Source of the DNA: Anaeroglomus sp964550565
Lineage (GTDB): Bacteria; Planctomycetota; Phycisphaerae; Sedimentisphaerales; Anaerohalosphaeraceae
Reading direction: 5' to 3'
DNA length: 15,249 bases
Assembly (NCBI GenBank): GCA_964550565.1
Contig: CAZKAI010000097.1
Location: 1-15,249 of the forward strand
Shown: piece after piece, positions 1-7,857 of the stretch
How positions within the stretch are numbered: position 1 is the first letter of the stretch
Layout of the letters: each line of letters opens with the position of its first letter
The notes under the pieces: model-generated
Database searches by the model: none
The model's input: only the letters and a program-made list of their open reading frames with translations
Told to the model about the DNA's origin: nothing
Made by a program: the position numbers and the translations under genes

Positions 1-84
1 GCGGATATCGTAAATCCTCTCACAGAAGTTGGTACAAAGAAACGGGGCAGCTCAATAGTTTTAGACCCCAATAGCCGTTTTTAA
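1..84 (+). CDS. C-terminal end of an unidentified protein (partial)
   Basis: Frame 1 is open from the window edge and closes at TAA 82-84, giving 27 residues ending in LDPNSRF. The gene body lies outside the window. The tail has no motif I can assign. It lies 27 bases before the acyltransferase start and on the same strand, so it is probably the preceding gene of the polysaccharide operon. The frame could be open by chance, since only 27 codons are visible. Confidence 0.45.
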   Translation, partial: ADIVNPLTEVGTKKRGSSIVLDPNSRF

Positions 85-111
85 CCTTTAAAAAGTACGG
101 AAGTTGACTCA

Positions 112-681
112 ATGACAATCACGCAAAAAATTTTAAGAAAGCTACATCGTGCGTATTTTATTATGCTTACTGTAATGTTGTGGAAATGGCGTTTTTTAAA
201 ACTAGGGAAGAGATCGATTATTAGGTTAAGCCTTCAAATTAATAATCCACGTTCTATTGTTATTGGATCACACGTTACAATTATGAATCAGTCGGTTCTC
301 GCAGATCTAAAACCAGATATTCGACAAATTCCCAAAATATTTATTGGAGATAGCTGTACTATTATGTATCGATTCCAGTGTAATGCGGCAGAATCAGTGA
401 GGATAGGGAATAATGTTTTGATTGCTTCAAATGTTTTAATTACAGATTCTGATCATATCTTAGAGCCGGGGGGAATCCCTGTTACCATTAATAATCGCTA
501 TATTTCAAAGCCGGTGATCATTGAAGACAATTGTTGGATAGGGCAAAATGCTGTTATTCTAAAGGGAGTTACTGTGGGTCATGATTCGATTGTAGGTGCC
601 AATAGTGTTATAACTAAAAGTATTCCGCCTTATTCAGTCGCAGCGGGTAATCCTGCGAAGATAATTAAGACTTTAAAATAA
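112..681 (+). CDS. Left-handed beta-helix acyltransferase (WbbJ/maltose-acetyltransferase-like)
   Basis: A 189-residue protein of the hexapeptide-repeat (LbH) acyltransferase family, which transfers acetyl or other acyl groups from CoA to a sugar hydroxyl or amino group. Hexapeptide-type turns run from about residue 48 to 180 (for example VIGSHVTI, IGQNAVILKGVTVG, IVGANSVITKSI). The ITDSDH segment carries the probable catalytic His115. The C-terminal SVAAGNPAKIIKTL is the standard family ending. The first 35 residues are basic and hydrophobic (FIMLTVMLWKWRF), possibly a membrane-contacting helix; this is inference. The ATG at 112 follows a GGAAG at 99-103. It is the first complete gene of the polysaccharide operon, so it probably O-acetylates a repeat-unit sugar. 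The acceptor sugar cannot be told from sequence. The gene is AT-rich compared with the hydrolases in this window. Confidence 0.88.
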   Translation: MTITQKILRKLHRAYFIMLTVMLWKWRFLKLGKRSIIRLSLQINNPRSIVIGSHVTIMNQSVLADLKPDIRQIPKIFIGDSCTIMYRFQCNAAESVRIGNNVLIASNVLITDSDHILEPGGIPVTINNRYISKPVIIEDNCWIGQNAVILKGVTVGHDSIVGANSVITKSIPPYSVAAGNPAKIIKTLK

Positions 682-703
682 TTGTATTGATTGATAAGAT
701 AAT

Positions 704-2062
704 ATGAATGATACTATAACTTTGGCCAGTGATGCAGGCATATCAAATCATACGATAGTACACCCGTTAGGCCTACTCGTCGTTCTTGTATTGGGTACAC
801 TTATGTTGTTTCTTCCCAGGCGGTATGCTGTTCAGCCTATGTTGATAATGGCTTGTTTTATACCTTCAGCTCAAAGAATAGTTATTGCAGGGTTGGATTT
901 TGGATTTATTCGAATTCTTGTACTCTGTGGGATTTTGCGTATTTACATTTTAAAAGAAAATAAACAATTTGTTTGGAGACCACTTGATTTTGGAATAATT
1001 ATTTGGGCAGCTTGTTCTATCGTTTTATATACAGCAAGAATTGCTACATTTTCGTCTTTGATAAATCGGTTAGGTTTTGCATTTGATGCTTGCGGGATGT
1101 ATTTTTTATTTCGTTGTTTACTATGTGATTGGGAAGACGTGAAAAATGTAGTTTATGGGTTTGTTTTAATTAGTATTCCGGTAGCCATGTTTTTCTTCAT
1201 TGAAAATCAAACGGGGCATAATTTTTTTTCTGTCTTTGGGGGCGTTCCTTCAATCACCACAATTCGTGATGAAAAACTTCGGTGCCAGGGAGCTTTTTCT
1301 CATGCAATTCTTGCCGGCTGCTTCTGGGCATCATTGATGCCATTGTTTGGCAGTCTGTGGTGGAAGTCTGCTAAAGATCGAGCTTGGGCAATAACGGGAT
1401 TCCTCACATCTCTGTTTATTGTATATTGCTGTGCATCGAGTACTCCGGTTATGGGGGTGTTAAGTGGTATTATTGGTGCTATGTTTTTCTATCTTCGGTA
1501 CAGAATGCGTATTGTACGTTGGTTGCTTCTATTGGTTCTTATTTCTCTGCACATTGTAATGAAGGCTCCAGTCTGGCACCTGATATCTCGTGTCAGCGCT
1601 GTTGGCGGCTCAACAGGTTGGCATCGATATAATTTGATCAATCAAGCAATCAATCATTTTGATGAATGGTTTTTGTATGGATGTTCCGGCATGAATATCT
1701 ATGATTGGGGGGTATATGCCGGAGATGTTACCAATCAATATATCCTGGAAGGGGTTAATGGTGGTTTTCTGACAATGTGTATGTTTGTGGCAATAATTGT
1801 AATGGCATTTCGAGAAGTCGGTAAATTATGGCGTTTTTATATTGGATATCCATTTCGTTTAGCGTTTTCGTGGGCTTTGGGTGTTAGCTTATTTGTTCAT
1901 TGTATGAATTTTATTGGCGTCTCTTATTTTGGGCAGACTACACTAGTGTGGTATTTATCTTTGGCAATGATAACTTCTTTATCTGCTCAAATAAAAATAA
2001 CTGGATCTGCTAATCAAATTAGCCCTTTAAACTCGACTTTACAAAAGTACAAAGTCCTTTGA
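704..2062 (+). CDS. O-antigen polymerase / ligase-like membrane protein (Wzy_C type)
   Basis: A 452-residue inner-membrane protein with about 10-12 hydrophobic segments, roughly at residues 20-37, 45-62, 68-83, 94-113, 146-166, 199-219, 229-264, 270-287, 354-371, 383-407 and 414-430. The longest hydrophilic stretch (about 288-353) is a probable periplasmic loop. It holds the pattern typical of the Wzy_C/O-antigen ligase family: an Arg (R308), an aromatic/Gly segment near 325, then TNQYILEGVNGGF at 343-355, corresponding to the family's HNxYL...E.G, with Thr in place of His. Such proteins polymerise lipid-linked repeat units or ligate glycans on the periplasmic face. Polymerase and ligase cannot be separated by sequence alone; the operon setting favours polymerase. 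No clear Shine-Dalgarno precedes the ATG. It is 22 bases from the acyltransferase gene. Confidence 0.82.
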   Translation: MNDTITLASDAGISNHTIVHPLGLLVVLVLGTLMLFLPRRYAVQPMLIMACFIPSAQRIVIAGLDFGFIRILVLCGILRIYILKENKQFVWRPLDFGIIIWAACSIVLYTARIATFSSLINRLGFAFDACGMYFLFRCLLCDWEDVKNVVYGFVLISIPVAMFFFIENQTGHNFFSVFGGVPSITTIRDEKLRCQGAFSHAILAGCFWASLMPLFGSLWWKSAKDRAWAITGFLTSLFIVYCCASSTPVMGVLSGIIGAMFFYLRYRMRIVRWLLLLVLISLHIVMKAPVWHLISRVSAVGGSTGWHRYNLINQAINHFDEWFLYGCSGMNIYDWGVYAGDVTNQYILEGVNGGFLTMCMFVAIIVMAFREVGKLWRFYIGYPFRLAFSWALGVSLFVHCMNFIGVSYFGQTTLVWYLSLAMITSLSAQIKITGSANQISPLNSTLQKYKVL

Positions 2063-2073
2063 AGAGGAATATA

Positions 2074-2880
2074 ATGAAATATCTATTAAAACAAAATGTA
2101 AAATTTGGTCAATTAAGGTTGTTTTATCGATGGCAAAGATTTGCAATAAAATCCCTATTTTGTGGAAATTATGATTTTGTGATTAATTCACAAAAAGCCA
2201 CCTTATTGCTATTAAAGCTCTTATTGCTCGAGTCCTTCAATAAAAGAAGAAAATGTAATATTTGTGGATGGCAGGGAGGTTCATTTTACCCCAATGTTGG
2301 TCCTGGTTACTTTGAACTTTCCACAGTATGTCCAAGCTGTCTTTGCCAGGACAGACATAGATCACTATTGGAATTATTGGAAAAAAGGAGCGAATTTTTC
2401 TCTCCTGATAAACGGGTGATAGAAGTTGCGCCTATGAGAAGTTTTCAGCAATATAGTTTGGAAAGAAAAAATTATCAAAATTATATCAGTTTTGATTATG
2501 AACGTTTTGCAATGGAACAGGGAGATATTACTCAAATGAGATATGAAACGGAAACTTGTGATTATTTTTTATGTTTTCATGTTCTTGAACATATTCCAGA
2601 TGAAAATAAAGCCCTGTGTGAAATCAATCGCGTCTTAAAGAAAAAAGGGATTTTAATTATTCAAGTTCCTATAGACTGGAATTTGAAGAATACCATAGAA
2701 TATGGCAATCCTGAACCCAGGGAAACCAATCATGTCAGGCGATATGGCTGTGATTTTGAAACCAGACTCCAAAGTCACGGTTTTGAGGTTAGTAAGCATT
2801 CAGTTTCTCAATATCTGACCTCTGAAGATATTGAGAAATATGGATTGTCAAAAGAACCTGTTTTTTTTGCAGTGAAATAA
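2074..2880 (+). CDS. Zinc-ribbon SAM-dependent methyltransferase
   Basis: A class I methyltransferase of 268 residues. The ATG at 2074 is preferred over an upstream in-frame TTG (2059), because GAAGAGGA at 2061-2068 sits 6 bases before it and overlaps the stop of the preceding gene. Two Cys pairs, C61/C64 and C86/C89, form a zinc-ribbon-like module, followed by QDRHRSLLELL, as in the family where CPxCGSxERHR precedes the methyltransferase fold. The SAM-binding strand is RVIEVAP (about 114-120), with an acidic FDYER segment after it, then HVLEHIPD (169-176) and the post-motif VLKKKGILIIQVP. The ribbon is somewhat divergent, since the spacing carries an extra Cys (C91). It probably methylates a sugar or sugar nucleotide of the polysaccharide. 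That substrate is inferred from the neighbours only. Residues 40-55 are Leu-rich and may touch the membrane. Confidence 0.83.
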   Translation: MKYLLKQNVKFGQLRLFYRWQRFAIKSLFCGNYDFVINSQKATLLLLKLLLLESFNKRRKCNICGWQGGSFYPNVGPGYFELSTVCPSCLCQDRHRSLLELLEKRSEFFSPDKRVIEVAPMRSFQQYSLERKNYQNYISFDYERFAMEQGDITQMRYETETCDYFLCFHVLEHIPDENKALCEINRVLKKKGILIIQVPIDWNLKNTIEYGNPEPRETNHVRRYGCDFETRLQSHGFEVSKHSVSQYLTSEDIEKYGLSKEPVFFAVK

Positions 2881-2885
2881 ACAGT

Positions 2886-3785
2886 ATGGATTTGAGCATT
2901 ATTATTATTAGCTATAATACTTGTCAGATGACACTTGACTGTATCAGGTCTGTGATAAATGAGACTAGAACAATTGATTACGAAATAATTGTCGTTGACA
3001 ATAGCTCCACAGATGCTTCTGTCAATGAAATAGAAAAGGGATTTCCAAATGTAAAGTTAATAAAAAATAAAGCCAATGCTGGATTTGCGGCGGCTAACAA
3101 CCTGGCGATCCAACATGCAAAAGGCGATTATTTATTACTATTGAATTCTGATACAGTAGTACTAAATGGTGCAATTAATAGGCTGTATAGTTTTGCGCAA
3201 GAAAATAGTAACGCTGGGATATGGGGTGGTCGAACCATCTATCCGGATGGCTCTTTAAATCCTACTTGTTGTTACAATAAAATGACAATATGGAGCCTTT
3301 TATGTCGGGTGTTGGCATTAACAGAAATATTCAAAAAAAGCATAATATTTAATCCTGAAACGTTTGGTTCTTGGAAATATGATACAGTCAGGCATGTTGA
3401 TATAATAACCGGATGTTTTTTCCTAATTAGAAAAAAGCTGTGGGATCAATTGAACGGCTTCAATTCCCTATATTTCATGTACGGTGAAGAGGTGGATTTA
3501 TGCTTGAGAGCCAAAGACTTAGGAGCTGAACCGATTTTTACTCCTGAAGCAGAAATCATTCATTATGGTGGTGCTTCGGAAATATGTCAAGCATCGCGAA
3601 TGGTAAAAGTATTTAAGTCCAAGGCAACAATTATTCGGCACCATTGGCCTAGATACTTATGCCCAATAGGGTTGGGATTATTATTTTTATGGTCTTTGTC
3701 ACGAGCAATGTTAACAGTATCAAAGAAAGATAATAAATGGTCTAAAGTATGGAGATTGAGCCCTGAATGGCTGCGGGGATTTTAA
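2886..3785 (+). CDS. GT2 glycosyltransferase, WbbL/rhamnosyltransferase-like
   Basis: A 299-residue GT-A fold inverting glycosyltransferase. The N-terminal LSIIIISYNTCQMTLDCIRSV and IIVVDNSSTDASV are the nucleotide-sugar binding strands of family GT2. NAGFAAANNLAI (63-74) and NSD (87-89, the metal-binding DxD equivalent) follow. GCFFLIRK (about 176-183) and YGEEVDLCLR (199-208) correspond to the catalytic base region of the WbbL subfamily. A hydrophobic segment near residues 258-275 may anchor the C-terminus to the membrane. It likely adds one sugar to a lipid-linked repeat unit on the cytoplasmic face. Rhamnose as donor is common in this subfamily but cannot be read from the sequence. The start is 5 bases after the methyltransferase stop with no clear Shine-Dalgarno, suggesting translational coupling. 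Confidence 0.88.
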   Translation: MDLSIIIISYNTCQMTLDCIRSVINETRTIDYEIIVVDNSSTDASVNEIEKGFPNVKLIKNKANAGFAAANNLAIQHAKGDYLLLLNSDTVVLNGAINRLYSFAQENSNAGIWGGRTIYPDGSLNPTCCYNKMTIWSLLCRVLALTEIFKKSIIFNPETFGSWKYDTVRHVDIITGCFFLIRKKLWDQLNGFNSLYFMYGEEVDLCLRAKDLGAEPIFTPEAEIIHYGGASEICQASRMVKVFKSKATIIRHHWPRYLCPIGLGLLFLWSLSRAMLTVSKKDNKWSKVWRLSPEWLRGF

Positions 3786-3786
3786 A

Positions 3787-4728
3787 ATGAAAAATACATA
3801 CAAATATGCATTAATTACACCTGCATATAATGAAGACAAATATATAGCTGAAACAATAAAAAGCGTAATTGCCCAGTCTACTAAACCTATATTATGGGTG
3901 ATAGTGGATGATGATTCTACTGATAAAACGGCTCAGATAATTAAACAATACACAAAACAATATTCATGGATTAAGTATTTGCATAGAAAAAAAATACCTG
4001 GCCAAACCTATTATGGTAGCAATGTCTATGCGATTGAAGAGGGATTAAAAATAATTGAGACTGTTGATTATGAATATCTTGCTATCTTGGATGCAGATAT
4101 TACTTTACCTTCTGACTATTATGCAAAAATATTGTCTGAATTAGATAAAGACAATAAGTTGGGTATTGCTTCTGGAGTCTATGTAGTTCGAAATAATAAT
4201 CGATTAGAAAAAGCGTTGAATGACCGACGTTCATGCCCCAAAAATATCATGGTATTCCGCCAGAAATGTTTTAGGAATATAAACGGATTTATCCCCATGA
4301 AGTATGGAGGAGAGGATACGATTGCTTGCTTTATGGCTCGTATGAATGGGTGGAAGACTTGGTCTTTTCCGGATATGGTAGTCATTCATAACAAACCCGT
4401 TGGAACTGGTCATTCCAAAAGTATGCTCAAAATTCGATTTCGTTTGGGAATTGGAGAATATTTTTTAGCAACTCATCCGTTATTTTTATTATTTAAATCG
4501 TTCCGTCGATGTTTTAAGGAATCCCCTTTCATTTTAGGAGGTGTGGCGCGTCTAATTGGGTATATTTATGCCTTTTTTATGGGGGAGCAGCGACAAATCC
4601 CAATTGAGTTGATTAACTTTATTCGAAAAGAGCAATTAGAGAGAATATTTCATGGAAACAGAATACCGGTTGAGTCTCGGATAGAAAACAAATCAGATGT
4701 ATGTATTTCAAAGGAAAGTGACAGATGA
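3787..4728 (+). CDS. GT2 glycosyltransferase
   Basis: A 313-residue GT-A glycosyltransferase of family GT2. The donor-binding strands are ALITPAYNEDKYI and WVIVDDDSTDKTAQII (about 37-52). The metal-binding DxD is LDADITLP (D102-D104). GGEDT (174-178) is the probable region of the catalytic base, followed by RMNGWKTWSFPDMVVIHNKP. A short hydrophobic stretch lies near 250-265. It starts one base after the previous stop, with GGGGA at 3775-3779 as a weak ribosome binding site, and ends in an ATGA overlap with algD (4725-4728). The second of three glycosyltransferases in the operon, it should elongate the lipid-linked repeat unit. Acceptor and donor are unknown. Part of the coding sequence is notably AT-rich (around 4141-4200). 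Confidence 0.88.
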   Translation: MKNTYKYALITPAYNEDKYIAETIKSVIAQSTKPILWVIVDDDSTDKTAQIIKQYTKQYSWIKYLHRKKIPGQTYYGSNVYAIEEGLKIIETVDYEYLAILDADITLPSDYYAKILSELDKDNKLGIASGVYVVRNNNRLEKALNDRRSCPKNIMVFRQKCFRNINGFIPMKYGGEDTIACFMARMNGWKTWSFPDMVVIHNKPVGTGHSKSMLKIRFRLGIGEYFLATHPLFLLFKSFRRCFKESPFILGGVARLIGYIYAFFMGEQRQIPIELINFIRKEQLERIFHGNRIPVESRIENKSDVCISKESDR

Positions 4729-6041
4729 AAAATATCAGCATCTTTGGCTTAGGATATGTCGGCGCAGTCTCTGCGGGCTGTCTGGCTCGTGATGGTCACG
4801 CGGTAATTGGTGTCGATCCCAATCCGACAAAAGTGGACTTGATTAATCATGGCCAGTCGCCGGTGATCGAAAAGGATATTGATGAGATCATCAATCGGGC
4901 AGTCTCTGAAAAGAAGCTGGTAGCAACGGCTGACATTCGACAGGCTGTAGTGAATACGGACATCTCCTTTCTTTGTGTTGGAACACCCAGTCAATCCAAT
5001 GGCAGTCTGGATTTGAAATATGTACGTAATGTATGTGAACAGATCGGGTTGGTCTTGAAAGAGAAAAAGGAATTTCATGTTGTAGTCTGCCGAAGTACTG
5101 TGCTGCCGGGTACAATGCGGGGTGTTGTAATCCCGACACTGGAGCAGTATTCAGGTAAAAAAGCCGGGCTGGAGTTTGGCGTCTGCAATAATCCTGAATT
5201 TCTGCGTGAAGGAACAGCGGTCTATGATTATGACCATCCGCCTAAAACAGTAATCGGCCAGACCGATCCGCAAAGCGGTGATTTGCTGGCTTCTATTTAC
5301 GAAAAACTGTCTGCTCCTTTAATTAGAACGTCAATTGAAACGGCAGAAATGGTCAAATATACAGATAATGTCTGGCATGCCTTAAAGGTGGCATTTGCCA
5401 ATGAAATCGGCCGGATTTGCAAGCCGTTGGGTATTGACAGCCACAGTGTGATGGGGATATTCTGTCAGGATACAAAATTAAACCTGTCTGCTTATTATAT
5501 GAAGCCGGGATTTGCTTTTGGCGGTTCTTGTTTGCCCAAGGATTTACGTGCCCTGACCTATAAGGCCAAAATGCTGGATATTGATGTGCCAGTTCTGAAT
5601 TCAGTATTGACCAGTAATCAGCAGCATATTGAGACGGGTTTAGATATGATTATCAAGGCTGGAAATAAAAAAGTGGGTATATTAGGTTTCAGCTTCAAAG
5701 CTGGCACAGATGATTTGCGTGAAAGCCCGCTGATCGATGTGATCGAGAGGCTTTTAGGCAAAGGATTTGACTTGCGTATTTATGACAGCAATGTCAATCT
5801 TGCCAAACTGATTGGCGCCAACAAAGACTATTTGTATAATCATATTCCTCATATCTCAAGCTTGATGGTAGATTCTATTGATCAATTACTCAGTCATGCA
5901 GATACTGTTGTGATAGGCAATAAGGCACCGGAATTTACCGAGGTAGTCAAAAACCGTAAAGCCAATCAGCACGTGATTGATTTTGTACGGATAACAGATC
6001 AGGTCCATAAAGAAGGTGGTTATGAAGGCATCTGCTGGTAA
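4725..6041 (+). CDS. algD: GDP-mannose 6-dehydrogenase (AlgD)
   Basis: A 438-residue cytoplasmic enzyme that oxidises GDP-D-mannose to GDP-D-mannuronic acid with two NAD+. It resembles Pseudomonas AlgD (about 436 residues) along its whole length, as recalled rather than aligned by machine: GLGYVGAVSAGCL at 8-20 (Rossmann GxGxxG), CVGTPS at 84-89, NNPEFLRE at 155-162, the Lys of EMVKYTDNVWHA (K211), the catalytic Cys269 in PGFAFGGSCLPKD, FSFKAGTDDLRESPL, IYDSNV, and the terminal EGICW. The AlgD-like GFAFGGSCLPKD and EGICW favour GDP-mannose over UDP-glucose dehydrogenase. The start overlaps the previous stop as ATGA, with AAGGAAAG at 4711-4718. GC content is visibly higher than in the five genes before it. 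No alginate polymerase, epimerase or lyase is seen nearby, so the product probably feeds a heteropolymer. Confidence 0.9.
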   Translation: MKNISIFGLGYVGAVSAGCLARDGHAVIGVDPNPTKVDLINHGQSPVIEKDIDEIINRAVSEKKLVATADIRQAVVNTDISFLCVGTPSQSNGSLDLKYVRNVCEQIGLVLKEKKEFHVVVCRSTVLPGTMRGVVIPTLEQYSGKKAGLEFGVCNNPEFLREGTAVYDYDHPPKTVIGQTDPQSGDLLASIYEKLSAPLIRTSIETAEMVKYTDNVWHALKVAFANEIGRICKPLGIDSHSVMGIFCQDTKLNLSAYYMKPGFAFGGSCLPKDLRALTYKAKMLDIDVPVLNSVLTSNQQHIETGLDMIIKAGNKKVGILGFSFKAGTDDLRESPLIDVIERLLGKGFDLRIYDSNVNLAKLIGANKDYLYNHIPHISSLMVDSIDQLLSHADTVVIGNKAPEFTEVVKNRKANQHVIDFVRITDQVHKEGGYEGICW

Positions 6042-7221
6042 AACGCGAAAAGTATTAATTATTGTAGAGAATCTTCCTGTGCCATTTGACAGAAGGGTTT
6101 GGCAGGAAGCCTGTACCCTCCGCGATGCAGGATATGCTGTTTCCGTGATTTGTCCGATAGGCAAAGGATATGAAAAGAAGCAGGAACTTCTGGAAGGCAT
6201 CCATGTCTATCGCCATCGCCTTCCAACCGAGGCTAATGGTGCCTTGGGATATGCAATTGAATACAGTGCGGCATTATTTTGGGAATTCTGGCTGTCGTGG
6301 AAAATCCTTTTCAGCCATGGATTTGATGTGATTCATGCCTGTAATCCGCCGGACACCATCTTTTTGATAGGCTTGTTTTTTAAATTATTGGGCAAGCGTT
6401 TTCTATTTGACCATCATGACATCAATCCCGAATTGTATATCGCCAAATTTGGAAAAAAAGACATATTTTACAAATTAATGATTTTACTCGAAAAACTGAC
6501 TTTCAAGACAGCATCGGTTTCAATTGCTACAAATGAATCCTATAAAAAAATTGCGATAGAGCGGGGCGGCAAAAATCCTTCCGATGTATTTGTCGTTCGC
6601 AGCGGTCCGAATCTGAAGCGTCTGAAAATTCTTCCTCCCGTTCCGACATTGAAAATGGGTCGGAATTTCCTGGTCGGATATGTCGGAGTTATGGGTAAAC
6701 AGGAAGGAATTCATTATTTGCTGGAAGCAGCAAAATATATGATTCATGACAAGAATAGAAAAGATATCCACTTCGGACTAGTTGGCGGCGGGACCGAACT
6801 GGAGCAGATGAAAGCCTATGCGGAACAATTACAGATTGCCGATTTTATAACATTTACAGGGCGAGTGTGTGATGAGGAAATGCTGGCGATGTTGAATACC
6901 GCCGATGTCTGCGTTAATCCCGATATAGCGAATGAAATGAATGACAAATCGACGATGAATAAGATTATGGAATATATGGCCCTCGGAAAGCCTATAGTCC
7001 AGTTTGACTTGACTGAAGGACGTTTTTCTGCCCAGGAGGCATCCTTTTATGCCCGCAATAATGATCCGATCGACCTGGCCGAAAAAATCCTTGAATTGCT
7101 GGCCGACGAGGACAAACGAAAAAAAATGGGAGACTACGGCCGCCAGCGAATCGAGAATACCTTTGAATGGAAGTATGAAATACCTAAATTGTTGGCTGCT
7201 TATGATAAACTATTTGAATAA
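6022..7221 (+). CDS. GT4 glycosyltransferase (GT-B fold)
   Basis: A 399-residue retaining glycosyltransferase of family GT4. I chose the ATG at 6022 rather than the GTG at 6016 because AGAAGG (6011-6016) lies 5 bases upstream. The gene overlaps the end of algD by 20 bases, indicating tight coupling. The N-terminal acceptor domain shows VLIIVENLPVPFDRRVWQEA, common in the WbuB/WcaI-like branch, then FDVIHACNPPDTIFLIG (101-117) and FDHHDINPELY (129-139). The C-terminal donor domain has VGYVGVMGKQEGIHYLLEA (218-236), FGLVGGGTELEQM and the signature NDKSTMNKIMEYMALGKPIVQFDLTEGR (307-334), where the Glu of MEYMA is the usual phosphate/ribose-contacting residue. It is the last gene of the operon and adds a further sugar to the repeat unit. 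Donor is unknown; mannuronic acid made by the adjacent AlgD is an attractive but unproven candidate. Confidence 0.88.
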   Translation: MKASAGKTRKVLIIVENLPVPFDRRVWQEACTLRDAGYAVSVICPIGKGYEKKQELLEGIHVYRHRLPTEANGALGYAIEYSAALFWEFWLSWKILFSHGFDVIHACNPPDTIFLIGLFFKLLGKRFLFDHHDINPELYIAKFGKKDIFYKLMILLEKLTFKTASVSIATNESYKKIAIERGGKNPSDVFVVRSGPNLKRLKILPPVPTLKMGRNFLVGYVGVMGKQEGIHYLLEAAKYMIHDKNRKDIHFGLVGGGTELEQMKAYAEQLQIADFITFTGRVCDEEMLAMLNTADVCVNPDIANEMNDKSTMNKIMEYMALGKPIVQFDLTEGRFSAQEASFYARNNDPIDLAEKILELLADEDKRKKMGDYGRQRIENTFEWKYEIPKLLAAYDKLFE

Positions 7222-7515
7222 TCGTTGTTGGTCATTTGTTATGGATTGTTAGACTTTTTTCTCTTTTTTTTGTTCACATACAGGACATATTAGATGCATA
7301 GTAGCACTAAATCGAGAATTGTAATTGTTTGATATTCCGTTTTTGGTTATTAGCCATGCCCAAATAAAACACCAAATGGATTGAAAATTCCCTGACCGTC
7401 AAACCGCTTTTCATAAAGCGTGTTATGACGATGTCCTTGTAAATTGACCACGATAGTTTTCAATATGCAATAAGATATAAGACTTTTGCAGAATTAGACT
7501 TCCAAAGTGTTCAGC
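7222..7515. other. AT-rich intergenic stretch after the polysaccharide operon
   Basis: No convincing gene is present on either strand. T-rich runs at 7255-7270 follow the last operon gene by about 35 bases and may mark its transcript end, but no stable stem precedes them, so I do not call a terminator. A small perfect hairpin, CGCTTT-TCAT-AAAGCG (7405-7420), has no T-run after it. Otherwise I see nothing recognisable here; it may hold decayed sequence. Confidence 0.4.
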
Positions 7516-7565
7516 GTAGGGGCAAATCCCCGTTCCCCGTGTTTGCCCTTTCTTCTTTCACGGCT
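7516..7565. repeat. GTAGGGGC palindromic element, copy 1
   Basis: Begins GTAGGGGCAAATCCCC and ends TCTTTCACGGCT. GGGCAAA (7520-7526) and TTTGCCC (7542-7548) form the arms of an inverted repeat. A near-identical copy lies at 9181-9223. This copy is 7 bases longer because CCCCGTT is followed by a second CCCCGT. Both copies run into GCTGACCRCTG shortly afterwards. Short palindromic repeats starting GTAGGGGC are a known type of dispersed element in several environmental phyla. Confidence 0.8.
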
Positions 7566-7591
7566 CATTGCTGACCGCTGGAGGTCGGCAG

Positions 7592-7633
7592 CTACAAACT
7601 ACGCACCATGAACTAAAAACGATGAACTAATGC
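7592..7633. repeat. Heptamer tandem array 1 (CTAYGAA-like)
   Basis: Six 7-base units in register, each close to CTACGAA/CTAAAAA/CTATGAA. The last units extend into a 36-base block (7610-7645) that recurs with one mismatch at 9259-9294. Two other arrays with the same unit lie at 7801-7835 and 9248-9282. Confidence 0.78.
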
Positions 7634-7663
7634 AATTCTCAATTCACCAGCACTTGTTTCCCC

Positions 7664-7767
7664 GCATACCTGCATACCTATATACGTATATACCTTTATT
7701 CATGTATTCCTGTCTCCCTGTATACTTCTTCGGTTCTTATGTTCTTGAGTTCTTATGTTCTTATTCC
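7664..7767. repeat. Octamer-phased degenerate repeat, 13 units
   Basis: From 7664 the sequence can be cut into consecutive 8-base units. The first eight are near GTATACCT (two GCATACCT, then ATATACGT, ATATACCT, and so on to GTATACTT at 7720-7727). From 7728 the unit changes to CTTATGTT-like (7736-7743 and 7752-7759 are identical, with CTTGAGTT between) while the 8-base phase is kept. No coding potential is apparent. It looks like slippage-generated or STRR-type DNA. Confidence 0.72.
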
Positions 7768-7800
7768 GTGCCCTCCGCGGCAAAACCTTTAGCATAAAAT

Positions 7801-7835
7801 CTATGAACTACGAACTAAAAACTCCGAACTATTTT
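7801..7835. repeat. Heptamer tandem array 2
   Basis: Five 7-base units in register: CTATGAA, CTACGAA, CTAAAAA, CTCCGAA, CTATTTT. It has the same unit and nearly the same order of variants as arrays 1 and 3. Confidence 0.75.
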
Positions 7836-7857
7836 CAAATCCTGTAAAAACAAATAA

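Noticed and set aside
2059..2073. Upstream TTG start for the methyltransferase
   Set aside because: ATG 2074 has a well-spaced GAAGAGGA; the TTG would have to start inside the previous gene with no such site.
6016..6021. GTG start for the GT4 glycosyltransferase
   Set aside because: The AGAAGG ribosome binding site overlaps the GTG itself and is correctly spaced for ATG 6022.
7405..7420. CGCTTT/AAAGCG hairpin as a terminator for the polysaccharide operon
   Set aside because: Short stem with no T-run after it and nearly 200 bases past the last stop.
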